Part shown: piece after piece, positions 39,008 to 53,029 of the stretch
Numbering within the stretch: the stretch's first letter is position 1
How the letters are laid out: every line of letters starts with the position of its first letter
Origin: Cycas panzhihuaensis
Lineage: Eukaryota > Cycadophyta
DNA: 64,000 nucleotides
Reading direction: 5' to 3'
NCBI GenBank assembly: GCA_023213395.1
Contig: CM041465.1
Location: 148,373,741-148,437,740, forward strand
Translations under genes and position numbers: made by a program
The notes under the pieces: model-generated
The model's database searches: none
What the model saw: only the letters and a program-made list of their open reading frames with translations
What the model was told of the DNA's origin: nothing

Positions 39008-40263
39008 GGAGAAAGGGCATAAAGAGGCAGGAATAAGTAGAAAGAAGGGGAACGAACAAAATAAGAAAGATCAAGAAAGAACGGGACGTAAGAAAAAGGG
39101 AGTCGTTAAGGGAAAGAGAAGGGGACAAATAGGGAGATTATAGGGTGTCTATAACCTATTGACCCCAAAGGAATTTACATAAACAAGATATCAGACTCTC
39201 TAAAACAAGTGTGAAAAGCTCGTTCAACTAGGGTACATAAAGTATAGGGGGGATGGGGGTGGTAAGACCCACTGGTGACGAGGTACTAAAAAACGTGAAA
39301 ATTTTTTATATATACCAACCTAGTACAAACTAACTAGTAAGATGTGATGATCAAAATGAGGTATATATTTCTAAGGGTAAATTTTCTCACTGAACTAAGT
39401 GTAGTTTTTTTTTTTTACTTTATTTTTCTCTCTCCTTTTTTTGTTTCCTATAGTGGGTTTGACTGCACTAACAAGTTTTGGGTTCAGGCAGTAGGAGGAA
39501 CTTCTTTTTTCAAAATGTAAAGTGACTTACGGTCTAAACCTGGAATATGTATACAAAAGTATCCTACCAACTACTAGACAAGATGTGCTTGGTCTTATAG
39601 GCTTGCTAATAAACTGTAGAAGTTCAGGGCAGGTAGCTTCGTGGTGCTAACCGCTAACCACTACATTACAAGACTTCAGTGGTCGATAGTTACTTATGTT
39701 AGGGAGGGATTGGAACCTAAAGGGCATCCTTCTATATACCCAAGGGTACGTGGAGATGCACTTCCGTAGCTAGGTTCTATCTAGGGCTTGGTACAGGAGT
39801 GTTAACTCCAGTCCTTCACGCAAAGGGCAGAGGAGCTACGATGCGCTTAGCTAGAACAATAGATCCCTACGATATTTAAAGACCCCTAGTACATGGCCTC
39901 TACCTGACTACTTAGGTAACCGCCCAACAGAGTTATCTACCAAGGAAAAGAACTGGGAGGAAGAAAGGGTAGCTGCCCAGCAGAGTTATCTACCCTTAAG
40001 TTATAATTCAATGTAGAAATTAAAATACAGAAATTAAATTAAAATTAGATGAAAAATAGAAGGACAAAATGCTAGCATTACCTAGGAAAAAGAATTCCCC
40101 TTTTCTCCCAACTCTTGAACTATCCTAGTACCGTTCCTCAATCTCTGTGGAGAAATTACTAAGCAAAGGTCTTTCCTCGATCTTTACCGAGGTAGAGAGA
40201 GTACTTGATTTGACAAGAAAAAAATTTATGATCTTTTGAGTAACTTCCCACAATCGCAACGCA
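39008..40263 (-). other. Gypsy D leader
   Basis: Non-coding region between PBS and gag, with T-rich runs near 39410-39440. It is collinear with 15160-16600 of gypsy E. No ORF is supported. Confidence 0.6.
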
Positions 40264-40275
40264 GCTATGATACCA
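40264..40275 (-). promoter_or_regulatory. Gypsy D primer-binding site
   Basis: The minus strand reads TGGTATCATAGC, iMet type with one mismatch, two bases from the LTR edge. Confidence 0.8.
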
Positions 40276-40277
40276 CT

Positions 40278-40691
40278 TGAGACGTTTCTTTTCACCAGCA
40301 CTATTGAAATAGTAGAGAAATGATAGTCACAACTGCATCGTTTTATCTAATAGGGCAAATAAATTAACCAAGAATTTCACAAGAACACTTGAGCGTTAAA
40401 TGATCACCAAAAATAGAAAGCACCGCAGCACAATCTTTATTAAAAGTTTTATCCAAATAACCATCATTTATAATTTATGACCCTTATATAGACAAAAGAT
40501 GGTCCTACACATATAATCCTATTGGCGGCCTAAGCGGCCTTACATTCCATTAGATGGCAGCAACCATGCATACCATTGGCTAACTTAATGGCACATACAT
40601 GAAGTTCCATAATTAACCTTATCTTATAACTTACTGACAGCTCTCCGTATACTAGTGGTTTATATAATTTAGTCACATAAGTTATGTAATA
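40278..40691 (-). repeat. Gypsy D 5' LTR
   Basis: 414 bp, homologous to 27964-28369 with many substitutions. The minus-strand TATA box is at 40483-40490. Confidence 0.88.
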
Positions 40692-41000
40692 GTGTAAATA
40701 CTTTATCTCATTCATATATGATTTCTCGAGAAATACATAGTTGTACTTTCTTAAGCAGAAATTTGAAGTCTTCAGTAAGTTCAAATAATTCAAGGCCTTG
40801 GTTGAGAATCAGAGTGACAAGCAGATCAAGGTACTGAGGACTGATAATGGAGGAGAATTTTGCTCAAAGGAGTTTGAGCAGTTCTATAAGCAGTGTAGGA
40901 TAGCAAGGCAAAAGATAATTCCTTATACGCCACAGCAGAATAGAGTTGCTACAAGGATAAATAGGACCTTGTTGAAGAGATCAAGGAGTATGCTTAGTGC
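40692..41000 (+). pseudogene. Copia A integrase core, resumed after gypsy D and cut by TA array
   Basis: Continues the integrase of copia A: ISRE-HSCTF region, then from 40798 [18 protein letters not shown] (second catalytic Asp), [42 protein letters not shown]. The catalytic Glu position is Thr. At 41000 the codons for SMLSA switch abruptly to TA repeat; copia B continues here with TGLKKKFLVEA. The rest of copia A is missing. Confidence 0.88.
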
Positions 41001-43147
<2,147 letters not shown>

Positions 43148-43357
43148 GCACATAGAAGACTCCTGAGCTTATAATTAGAATCTGATCTTAGGGAGCGAGG
43201 GAGAGAAGGTAGACCTTTTGAAGCCAAGAGTAAAGGAAAGGAAGTATCACCCAAAAGCGAGGGATCCTTCTTCGACAACTTATAAGTCATAGGGTAGTAT
43301 CGATAAGATATGGAAAAGAGGAGAGAAAGAGCCCCTGGATGATCACAAGGGTAGCCT
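43148..43357 (+). pseudogene. LINE ORF1 C-terminal fragment, second copy of the LINE-B/copia junction
   Basis: 210 bp matching LINE-B 25675-25877 in order: the GACTC-TGAGCTTATAATTAGAA block, then GAGGGATCCTTCTTCGACAAC, GTATCGATAAGATATGGAAAAG and CCCCTGGATGATCACAAGG. It ends at the copia B 5' LTR. The matching copia boundary shows this is a duplicate of the LINE-B/copia A junction. The same LINE continues at 48433. Confidence 0.9.
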
Positions 43358-43857
43358 TGTTAGATATGTTGGACACTTTGCAAAGTGTTACATGGGTATA
43401 GGTGTTACACCTAAGCCGCTTTGTGGGGTCTGAGGCTCATTGTAGGGCCCCCAATTAGGGGTTCTAAGGGGCCAGTAGCCCCCAAGTGGGGGTTCAAGGG
43501 TGGGAGCCCTTGAGAAAAAGTTTTAGGTGTCTTATAGGGGTCTTTATCAGCATGTGGTTTATGCCTATTATATTGTAAAACCATAAGGTGATGTCTTGTA
43601 ATGTTGTATTTATATATTCTTATGTAATGAAATATGTAAGATAATTGTGGATGAGTCTTTGATGAGTTGATGAGAAGAGTTAGGATTTATTTATCTTTGT
43701 AATTCTTTAGCTATTGCTTAGATTAATAAAAGGTCTATGCTTATACCTAGATCTCCTGGTATTCTTTATTGAATGTTTGACTTGTTTATATTATTTGTTC
43801 TTCACATGGTTTAAAGTTTTGTTATCACATTGCTTCTATGGTTATATTTTTTCTTCA
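43358..43857 (+). repeat. Copia B 5' LTR
   Basis: 500 bp, TGTTAGATATG...TTCTTCA. Closest relative in the window is the copia A 5' LTR. Confidence 0.9.
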
Positions 43858-43859
43858 TT

Positions 43860-43871
43860 TGATATTAGAGC
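43860..43871 (+). promoter_or_regulatory. Copia B primer-binding site
   Basis: TGATATTAGAGC; carries the same two transitions from the iMet PBS as copia A. Confidence 0.7.
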
Positions 43872-43943
43872 TAAGGGTTTGAGTTATGTGGGAAGCCATT
43901 TAGTAAGTAGAAGCCTTATTCGATAAAGTTAAGTGCGAAGATC

Positions 43944-44663
43944 ATGGTAAGCACTATAAAGATATAGATTGAAAAGTTTAATGGCTAGAACTTTGAATTG
44001 CGAAAGCTAAAGATGGAAGATATCCCTATCGAGAAGGATTAGTAGATCATTGTAGCAGGAACAAAGCCTGCAACTATGGGTGATAAAGACAAGAAGAAGC
44101 TTGATCGAAAAGTAATCAGTTTAATAAGGTTATGTTTTTTAGACATAATATTGTTGAATGTTGCCACAGAGTCTATGACCAAAGATCTTTAGAAAAGGCT
44201 AGAGGCTTTGTATTAAAATAAGTCCTTGGTTAATAAGCTATTTCTTCATAAAAAGTTGTATTCACTTAGGATGAGTTATGAGATACAGTTGCAGGTCATC
44301 TTACTACATTTAATATCACGGTTAGCCTGTATATTTTAATTATGGTAATAATGTCTGAAGAAGACAAGTGTATTACCCTATTATGTTCGCTTCCTGATTA
44401 TTGGAATAATCTTAGGATGACTATTGGCAACTCCCACCTTGAAATTTGATGATATTATTCCAGCTCTATTATCAAAAGAGATAAGGCAAAAATCTTCTAA
44501 GGATTATTCGAAAAAAACAATAGCGGTGAGAGGTTGTATGTTGGCTTATGACCAACAAAGGATGAGGAATAGATGGCCAAAATCCAGAGAAAAATCTAAA
44601 TCTCCAAGCAGAGGCCCTTTAGTATGTTGGATATGTAGGAAGGTTGGCTATATAAACAACTAA
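43944..44663 (+). pseudogene. Copia B gag
   Basis: The ATG at 43944 gives MVSTIKI, EKFNG, NFEL-KLKMEDI, then KDL-KRLEAL, KSLVNKLFL and later LKFDDIIPALLSKEIRQKSS with DQQRMRNRWPKSREKSKSPSRG. The zinc knuckle near 44622-44660 is CWICRKVGY, with the His replaced by Tyr exactly as in copia A. UBN2-type gag of the Tnt1-like group; several nonsense codons. Confidence 0.8.
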
Positions 44664-44759
44664 TGTCAAGTCAAGGTTGACAAGAGAAAGTCACCTAAAG
44701 CTACTTGATCCATGGTAGCAAAAGCCTGTAATGAAGCCGATGGTGATGTTTATTTGGCA

Positions 44760-46070
44760 ACCTCAGGTAAGTTGTCAAATATTGAGTCTTGGTTAATTGA
44801 CTCTGGTACTTTGCTTCATGTTATTTCCCATAGGGACTAGTTTTGTGAATACACAAGTATTGATAGAGGTGAAGTATTTCTTGGGGATCATTACCAATAT
44901 AAAATTATGGGTTGTGGAAGGGTTAAAATTATCCCTGATATGAGTCATATTCCTGGTTTGGCTATGAGTTCGTTATCTGTCAGTCAATTGGATGATGTAG
45001 GAATAGAAGTGATTTCCAATAAAAATAATTACAAAATGGTTCGAGGAGCATTGGTGTTAGTAAGAGGGGTCTGATTTGGAATACTATATAAGCTTGATGC
45101 AAGCACGGTATGTGCTGACAATTATAGTCTAGCTATTATAAAAAGTAACAATAATAAAGGTGGGACTCAAATATCACTTACTAGTAAAACTATATTGTGG
45201 CATTAGAGATTGGGCCATATTGGAGAGAAAGGTCTCCATGATTTATTCTCTAAAGGTATGGCAGAAAACATCTTTAGAATTAATAGTTCCTTTGATTTTG
45301 ATTTTTGTGAGCATTGTGTGTATGGTAAATACAATCGAGTCAGTTTTCCTTCAGGCTCGAAGAGAGTAAAGGGTATTTTGCAATTGGTGCATAGCGATGT
45401 TTTTTGACCTGTTGATGTACCCTCAATAAGTAGGTGCAAATACTTTGTCTCATTTATAGATGATTTCTCGAGAAAGACATGGTTGTACTTTCTCAAACAG
45501 AAAGCTGAAGTCTTCAGTAAATTCAAAGAATTCAAGGCCTTGGTTCAGAATCAGAATGATAGGCAAATAAAGCTACTAAGGGCTGATAATGGATGAGAGT
45601 TTTGCTCAAAGAAGTTTGAGCAGTTCTATAAGTAGTATGGAATAGCAAGTCAAAAGATAATTCATTATATGCCACAGCAGAATGGAATTGCTAAAAGAAT
45701 GAATAGGACCGTGTTGAAGAGATCAAGGAGTATGCTCAGTGCTACTGGATTAAAGAAGAAATTTTTGGTTGAGGCTATGATAACTACGAGCTACTTGATA
45801 AATAGATCACCGATAATTGCCTTAGTATACAAAATACTTGAAGAAGTTTGGTCTGGTAAGAAACCATCTCTTAGTCATCTTAGAGTTTTGGGCTATGAAA
45901 CTTTTGTGTATGTTCCTAAACAACACAGGACTAAGCTTAATTTCAAAGCACAAAGGACTATTTTCATTGCTATGGTGATGGTGTTAAAGGATATAAGCTT
46001 TATAACCTTGAAACATAAAAGGTTGTGTATAGTCATGATGTTGTCTTTAGAGAGGAGTTCAAGTGTCTAA
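44760..46070 (+). pseudogene. Copia B protease and integrase
   Basis: The protease motif WLIDSGTLLHV (44790-44820) keeps Asp-Ser-Gly. GDHYQYKIMGCGRVK, DMSHIPGLAMSSLSVSQLDD, then the HHCC module RLGHIGEKGLHDLFSKG and CEHCVYGKYNRVSF (45210-45340), QLVHSDVF (first Asp), FVSFIDDFSRKTWLYFLKQK, LRADNG-EF (second Asp, followed by a stop), MPQQNGIAKRMNRTVLKRSR with Lys in place of the catalytic Glu, SYLINRSP and KPSLSHLRVLGYETFVYVP. Processes polyproteins and integrates cDNA in a live element; inactive here. Confidence 0.87.
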
Positions 46071-46299
46071 AGTAGGATGAAGAACTAAAGGCAGAACACT
46101 TTAAGAATGTATAATTTGAAGTAAGGGATGAAGATTCTGCATTAAAATACAAGTCAGTTGAAGAGGAATAACTAGTTATAGAGGTAGCTCAACCTTAAGA
46201 ACCTCACATCCTAAGGAGATCAACTCATGAAAGAAGACAGCCTAACAGGTATATTCCTAAAGATTTTTGTTGCTCCTCTTTTGTTTTATCTGCCACAGA

Positions 46300-47885
46300 T
46301 GAATATCTAGGTATTGTTCAAAAGGCTCTGGAGTCAAAAGAGAGCCAACTCTAGATGAAGGCCATGCAAGAAGAAATGATGGCCTTGAACAAAAATAACA
46401 CATGAGACTTGGTGGATCTACCTGATGGCAAAAAACCTATTGATAATAAATGGATCTTTAAGAAGAAGTTCTGGGCAGATGGTACTATGCAAAAGTACAA
46501 GGCTCGCTTGGTAGTAAAGGGTTATTCCTGGGATAAGGGAATAGATTTTGGTGAGGTATTTTCTCCTATTATAAAAGTTGCTTCAATTAGATTTTTATTG
46601 GTTGTAGTAGTTGCCTATGACCTTGAGGTGGATTAAATGGATATGAAGATTGCATATCTTCATGGTGACTTCAAGGAAGAAATTTATATGTTGCAGCCTA
46701 AAGGGTTTGAAGTTGCAGGGAAGGAGAATATGGTGTATAGGTTGAAGAAGTCATTATACACTTAAAACAATCACCAAGGATGTGGTATCAGAAGTTTGAT
46801 TTACATATGTTAGCGGTGGCTTTGTACAAAGCAAAGCAAATCATTGTGTTTATTATAAGCAGGTTGGTGATTATTTTGTTATTTTGGCTTTATATATTGA
46901 TGACATCCTTTTAGTTGGTAATAATAAATAAACGAATCAACTAATGAAAGGCCAACTAGCATCTCACTTTGAGATGAAAGACCTTGGTGCTGCACATTTT
47001 ATTTCGGGTATTGAGATTAAAAGGGATAGGAGAAATAAGAAGATTTGGCTTAGCCAAAGATGGTACATTGAGACAATATTGCAGCGGTTTAGGTTGTAGG
47101 ATAGTAAACCAGTTAATATTCCTCTTCTTGCTAGTTTAAAATTATTAGTTGAACAATACCCAAAGACTCACCAAGAAATTGAAGACATGGCATTTGTCCT
47201 TTATGTTAGTGTTGTTGGTAGCCTAATGTATGCAATGGTTTATACTCGACTACACATTACCCATATAGTAGGAGTAATTAGCAAGTACATGTCAAACCTA
47301 AGTAGGGAGCATTAGGTGGTTATGAAAAGGATTTTTAGTTATCTGTAAGGTACATCAAACTATGTAATTTACTATCAAGAAGATCCCATAGAGAGTAGAA
47401 TAGTGAACCTGAGAGGTTTTGTTGATGCTAATTAAGCTAGAGATCTTGATAGCAAAAAATCTATAAGCGGGTATGTTTTTACCCTTTGTGGTGGCATAGT
47501 TAGTTGGATGAGTAAAAGACAAGAAGTTATGGCACTTTCTAGCATAGAAGCACAATATATAGCAGCTACTCATGCGTGTAAGGAAGCAGTTTAACTACAG
47601 AGATTATGAACAGATATTAGCTTTAAGTAGGATATTGTGACCATAGATTGCGATAGTCAAAGTGCAATCTACCTAGCAAAGAATCCCATTTTTCATGCTT
47701 GGTCGAAGCATATTGATGTGTAGTTCTATTTTGTGAGAGAAATGGTTCAATATCACAAGGTGGATTTGCAAAAGATTGCTATATAAGAGAATGTTACTGA
47801 CTCATTGACCAAGATTATTAGCACAGAAAAATTCAAATGGTGTAGAAATGCAATAAGTATTTGTGATTTTAGCATTAAGTAGTTA
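46300..47885 (+). pseudogene. Copia B reverse transcriptase and RNase H
   Basis: RT: WKAMQEEM-like, NKNNT-DLVDLPDGKKPIDNKWIFKKK, YKARLVVKGYSWDKGIDFGEVFSPI, MDMKIAYLHGDFKEEIYMLQPKGF, then YIDD at 46893-46904 (catalytic aspartates intact). DLGAAHFISGIEIKRDR and RLHITHIVGVISKYMS follow. RNase H: GFVDAN, SISGYVFTLCGGIVSWMSKRQ, MALSSIEAQYIAATHACKEAV, IDCDSQSAIYLAKNP, and VTDSLTKIIS near 47790. About fifteen stops and some frame changes are scattered through it. Confidence 0.87.
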
Positions 47886-47912
47886 TGTATGTAAGTTTCT
47901 TGTAAAGTGTTC

Positions 47913-47926
47913 AATAAGTAGGAGAT
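47913..47926 (+). promoter_or_regulatory. Copia B polypurine tract
   Basis: AATAAGTAGGAGAT directly before the 3' LTR; one pyrimidine interrupts it. Confidence 0.6.
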
Positions 47927-48427
47927 TGTTAGACATGTTGAATACTTTGTAAAGTATTACATGGGTATAGGCGTAATACCAGCGCCCCTTTGTGGGGTCT
48001 GGAGGCCCATTGTAGGGCCCTTAGGAAGGGGATTTGGGGTTTAATGGCCCCTAGGAGGGGGTTTAGGGGTGGGTGCCCCTAAGAAAAACTTTTGGGTGTC
48101 TTATGGAGGTCTTTGTTGTCCTGTGGTTTATGCCTATTATATTATAAAACCACAAGGTGGTATCTTGTAATGTTGTGTCTATATATTCTTATCTAATGGT
48201 ACATGTAAGATAATTGTAGATGAGTCTTTGATAAGTCGATGAGAAGAGTTGGGATTTATTTATCTTTATAATTTTTTAGTTGTTGCTCAAATTAATAAAA
48301 GGGCTATGCTTAGACCTGAATCTCCTCGTGTTCCTTATTGAGTGTTTGACTTGTTTATGTTATTTGTTTTTTGCATTGGTTTAAAGTTCTATTATCATAT
48401 TGCTTCTATGGTTATATTTTCTCTTAA
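47927..48427 (+). repeat. Copia B 3' LTR
   Basis: 501 bp, begins TGTTAGACATG and ends TTCTCTTAA (the terminal CA has become AA). Clearly diverged from the 5' LTR, for example AATGGCCCCTAGGAGGGGG against AGTAGCCCCCAAGTGGGGG. Confidence 0.9.
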
Positions 48428-48432
48428 GGGTC

Positions 48433-48590
48433 AAGGTAGAGGCCCTGACTTGGGGAGAAAAAAAAGGGTGGGTAGACCTACCTTGAAGATGGTTAGAGAA
48501 AGGGAGGCAATATCTCAAATCAATCAAGGTAGTCAGAGAACCCTCAAGGATGGAGGGGGTCAGGGGCCAAGGTTAAGGAACAGATGGTAG
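48433..48590 (+). pseudogene. LINE-C ORF1 C-terminal end
   Basis: Continues the ORF1 interrupted by copia B: RGPDLGRKKRVGRPTLKMVR and REAISQINQGSQRTLKDG, ending NRW-stop at 48588-48590. Matches LINE-A 21826-21985. The basic C-terminus is characteristic of this LINE family. Confidence 0.85.
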
Positions 48591-48606
48591 CATGGTACCC
48601 AGGAAG

Positions 48607-51600
48607 ATGGAGGTGAGGAGAGGGATGAAAATAGTCTCCTGGAATATTCAAGGTATAAATGCCCCTTTAAGTAGATAATAGTATAAGATCTCTGATTAAA
48701 ACGAAACCCAAATTTATTGATGCTCTAGGAAACTAAGTTGTGAGAAGACAACATAGATGTAGTTAAGAATAAAGTTTAGAAGGAAGCGAAGATGGTAGCC
48801 ATGGATGGTCATTAGGGTTCGGTAGGGCTTGCCACCATTAGGAACCTGAAGGCCTTGATGGGAGAGGTCTATGTGATAGAGGATAATTTTATCTCTATCT
48901 ACAAGAGGTCAAATTATTAGTGGCTGATTACTAATGTATATGCCCCTCTCACTCAAGAAGGAAGGAAATCTCTCTAGGATAGGATCCTGGATTATCATAG
49001 AGATTAGAAGGGTCCATGGCTGACTGCAGGTGATTTTAACACTGCCTTGTCCCATGGTAAAAGAAAAAGGGATTATGAGGGATGGACAAGGAGTATGATA
49101 GACTTGGGGGAGTTTCTCCAAAAAAGGGGCTTGATGGACGTCCACCTCAAAGGGCCAAAGTATACATGGTCAAATAGAAGACTAAGTAAATATCATATTC
49201 AAGAAATATTGGATAGAATATTGGTTAACTATACTTGGGCTAGTCTCCATAATGAGGTAATCCCTTTGGTATTAGAGTTTAAGGATAGTAAGAAGCATTA
49301 GGGTGCTCTGTTCTACTTTAAATTAATGTGGACTAAGCATAAGGGCCTAAGAGAGTTGATTAAGGAGTGGTGGCAACCCCAATAGAGGGGTGTATTACGT
49401 ACAAGTTTTTTAAGAAATTAAATTAGGTGAAAAGATAACTAAAAGACTACAATAAGAAAGTTTATTGAAATATTTTTTAAGTTAAAGATTAGATAATTGG
49501 GAAATTATCAAACCTATAAAAGAAAATACAAGTGGAAGGGAGATCTTAAACCCTGGACTAGAATGAGAGAAGTCTCATAAGGAATCTGTAAGATGTGCTG
49601 AATAAGGAGGAAATCCATTAAAGTCAAAAATTAAGGGCTCTTTGGTTGGCAAAGGATGATACAAACACAAAGTTTTTTCACATAACAATGTTGAAGCATA
49701 GATCTTACAACCGAATAAATATCCTTTTAAATAGAGAAGTTGAGGAAGTTACCAAAGAAGGGGAGATAGAAAATGTTGCAGTGGACTATTTTAAAGAGCT
49801 ATTAGATGAACCTGGTTACCAGGATGACATTATCAGGGGAGATCTTTTTAGTTTAATTCCTAAGTTGGTGGATGAGGAGTAGAACAGGGTTTTAAGTACC
49901 CAATTTTCCCAAGAAGAAGTGAAGAAGGTTGTGTTCATAATGAAGAAAGACAAAGCACCTATATTAGACAGTTTTCTCATTAGTTTCTTTCAGGAATACT
50001 AGGATATTATCAAGGAAGACCTTATAATAGCTCTGAGAGAGTTTCATGAGAAGCGAAAGATTCATAGAGAGTTACAAGCCACCTTTTCAGTCTTAATCCT
50101 AAAAAAAGCTAGAGCAAATAAGATTAAGGACTTTAGGCCTATTAGCCTTTGTAATGTTAAATATTAAATTCTAGCTAAGGTCCTAGCAAATAGATTAAAA
50201 AATATCCTTCCCTCAACAATCTCTCTAAATCATGATGGTTTTATCAATGGGAGACAAATCCTATATGGCATTATTGTCATTCATGAGATAATTTATTCGG
50301 CTCACTAAAGGAAGGATTCAAGGATGGTAGTTAAGATTGACCTTTCTGGAGCCTATGACAGAGTGTATTAGAATTGTCTTTTGGATTGTATCCTAAGATT
50401 TGATTTTGGAGATGAGTGGAAGGAATGGGTATAATGCTACATATCGAAGCCTAAATACTCAGTTATAATCAATGGTATTTCGATTGCCTTCTTCCTTGGT
50501 TACAAAGGATTGCGTAAAGGGGATCCTTTATCTCCTTACCTGTTCATAATTTTAACAAAACTTCTGAGAAGGCCGATGGAGGAGGCAAGATCAAAGGAAT
50601 AAAACCTACTTCTAATATTGACAATATTATGCACCATCAGTTTATGGATGATAACATTCTATTAGGAAAAGCGGCCTTAGGTGAAGCTCGTGCTCTTAAA
50701 GAGGAACTTAATAGGTTTGAGAGAGCTATAAACCAAAAAATAAATCTAAATTAAAGCAACATCTTCTTTATGAATATGAAAAAGGTCACCATGAGGAGTA
50801 TCAGTAGGATTTTGGAAATGCTAATATGAAAATTTTCTATTATTTATTTAGGCATGCCCCTTTTTGTGAGTAAGATGGAGAAGAATCTATGGGATTCCAT
50901 CATTGAGCATATGTAGAGAAAGCTTATTAGGTGGAAGGGATCTCTATTAAGCCAAGCGAGAAAGCTTTAATTGTTGTCTGCAAACCTTCAGAGTATTCTG
51001 ATATATATGATGCCTATTTTTAGGATGTCAACAAGGGTTATTTCTACTCTAAAAGCTATCTAGAAGAGATTCTTATGGTCAGGTGTAAAGGAGAGGGATA
51101 GAACTCACCTGATGGCTTGGGATAAGGTATGCCTCCTTAAATGGGTGGGAGGTTTAAATATTTAAAGCACGTCATCTCTCAATAAAGCTCTCATAGCTAT
51201 AATTGGCTGGAGACTAATAAAGAATAATGATGGATTGTGGGCTAGAATCATTATTCAGAAATATCTCTAGGAGAAGCAGTTTTTAAAAGATGACATCATA
51301 ATATCTTCTAGATCTACCATCTGGAGAAGCATTCTCCATGCAAGAAAGGTGCTTACCATGGGAGTTTAATAGAAGTTGTTGGATGGAGCATCCATAAAAT
51401 TCTAGTAAGATATATGGTGTGGTCACACGCAGTTGAATAGAGACCAGAGATAAGCCCTATACAACATATATGCGGAAGAACCTATGGTGTTAAGGTAAAA
51501 GATTATTGGGAGATCCAAGATCAGAATATGAGTTAGATATCTTTTCAAAAGGTGTGTAGATATCAAGGTTCAAGGGAATAAATAGAAGACTTTAGAAAAG

Positions 51601-52738
51601 AGATAGCACATTGTTACATCCCTAAAAGGCCAGAGGCAGATTCTCTAGTATGGCCTTTATCCCCCTTGGATGAGTACTCAGTGAAGCATAGGTACCTATT
51701 TTTATATCTAGACAAGGGGGTCTAAAAAAATCTAATGTTGGAGCGGGTGTGGAGATTGGGCCTAATTCCCAAAGTCATGGTGTTCTAGTGGTTATGCCTC
51801 ATAAATAAAATTCTTATTATGGATAATCTGAGGAAGAGGGATTTTGTGATGGCTAACAGATGCATTTTATGTCGAGAAGCGAGGAGTCAATAGACCACAT
51901 CCTTCTACACTGTGATTATTCAAAAAATGTTTGGAAACTTATTTGGGCCTAATTTGGGATTGAGTGGGTGATTTCTATAACTATTAAGGAGCAGATGCTA
52001 GTATGGTAAAGTCCTTTCAAATGTAGGACCTTGAGGCACTTATGGTGAATATATTTACCCATGATGATGTGGAATATGTGGAGGAAAGGAATAAAAGCAT
52101 CTTTGAAGATAAACAGATAGATGTGATAAAACTCTTAAGAATCACCCATGCTACGCTAAGTGAAGCAGTTGGGGTTAAAGATGAGAAGCTCATCCTAGAT
52201 TCAGAGGAGATCATCTTAAAAATATGGGGGAGTAAGAGACCCAACTTCTACTTGGGAAAGAAAAGGAATTGCAAATGGGTTCCCCCTCCAAAGAACTGGG
52301 TTAAAGTGAATTTTGATGGGCAGCCAAAGGCAACCCAAGAGAGGTAAGGGAGGGGGGGAAGGGGATTTGCAAAAACTCTAAAGGGGAAACTAAGTGGGCT
52401 ATCGTTGAATACTATAGTTGCTAGACAAATCATAGTGCTTAGTTGATAATTATGCAAATGACGATGAAATTTGTCTCTAAGAAAGATTGTAAAAGAGTTG
52501 TCCTAGAGGGGGACTCAATAAATGTGATAAAGATGGTCAAAGGAGAATCAAAATTTGGTTGGAAAGTTGCCACTATGATTAGAGATATTCAAGAGATCAT
52601 AGAGAGTATAGAGAACTTTCAGGTGTGCCATACCTACAGAGAAGAAAACGTAGTTATTGACAAATTGACGAATTGGGGGTATATCATAAAAGAGATAGGG
52701 CTTGGGACAAGCAAGAACCACAAAAAATTACGGTGTAT
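48607..52738 (+). pseudogene. LINE-C ORF2: endonuclease, RT, zf-RVT, RNase H
   Basis: In-frame ATGs at 48607 and 48625. Endonuclease: MKIVSWNIQGINAP, NVYAPLTQEG, AGDFNTALSHG, GEFLQKRGLMDVHLKGPKYTW, LDRILVN. RT from about 49880: FRPISLCNV, NHDGFINGRQ, KIDLSGAYDRV, KYSVIINGIS, PLSPYLF, and the box at 50641-50652 reading FMDD (aspartates intact). zf-RVT 51600-51960: LVWPLSPLDEYSVKH, CILCREA. RNase H 52290-52680: VNFDGQPKA and LEGDSINVIKMVKG keep Asp residues, but the catalytic Glu codon is a stop. Frameshifts are numerous. The 3' end runs into (CA)n. Confidence 0.87.
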
Positions 52739-52740
52739 AT

Positions 52741-52770
<30 letters not shown>
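52739..52770. repeat. (CA)n(TA)n tract at LINE-C 3' end (left half)
   Basis: Short CA then TA microsatellite directly after the last LINE-C codons. It is the left half of a tract split by copia F; the right half is at 55993. Confidence 0.85.
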
Positions 52771-52772
<2 letters not shown>

Positions 52773-52991
52773 TTGGAAAATAGACCTTGCAATAAGATAT
52801 CCACAAATAGAACAAACACCTCTATTGGATGAAACGATACCCTTAAGGTACCTCCATTGGATTAACAAAACATCATTACAACATCATGCAATATGATACA
52901 CTATGTTGTGTATTTATAATACATGTAAATATATTGAGGGTGGAACCCACTTGCATGTAAGATAAAACAAATGTGCATTAATATTCGAACA
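52771..52991 (-). repeat. Copia F 3' LTR
   Basis: 221 bp; the minus strand starts TGTTCGAATATT. TATAAATA at 52911-52918 on the minus strand. Homologous to 55769-55992 and to the LTR of copia G at 10040. Confidence 0.88.
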
Positions 52992-53004
52992 CTCCCCTTT
53001 AATG
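52992..53004 (-). promoter_or_regulatory. Copia F polypurine tract
   Basis: The minus strand reads AAAGGGGAG immediately before the 3' LTR. Confidence 0.75.
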
Positions 53005-53029
53005 CACATTTAGGTCATTTGTATTTGCA

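Larger units (their letters stand above)
27964..40691 (-). mobile_element. Gypsy D: chromodomain Ty3/gypsy element (chromovirus), with nested copia C
   Basis: Minus-strand LTR element inserted in copia A integrase. LTRs are 27964-28369 (3') and 40278-40691 (5'); the target duplication is GTACA/GTGTA. Order on the minus strand is LTR, PBS 40264-40275, leader, gag (from 39007), zinc knuckle, protease, [copia C], RT, RNase H, integrase, chromodomain, PPT, LTR. Without copia C it is about 6.6 kb, normal for a chromovirus. The two LTRs differ at many positions, so the insertion is old, and pol carries numerous stops. Confidence 0.9.
43358..48427 (+). mobile_element. Copia B: full-length decayed Ty1/copia element
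   Basis: About 5.07 kb, with both LTRs (43358-43857, 47927-48427), PBS 43860, gag, protease, integrase, RT, RNase H and PPT in normal order. It interrupts LINE ORF1; GGGTC (48428-48432) matches the GGGCC left of copia A. The LTRs differ heavily from each other, so it is an old insertion. No domain is missing, but stops are many. Confidence 0.93.
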
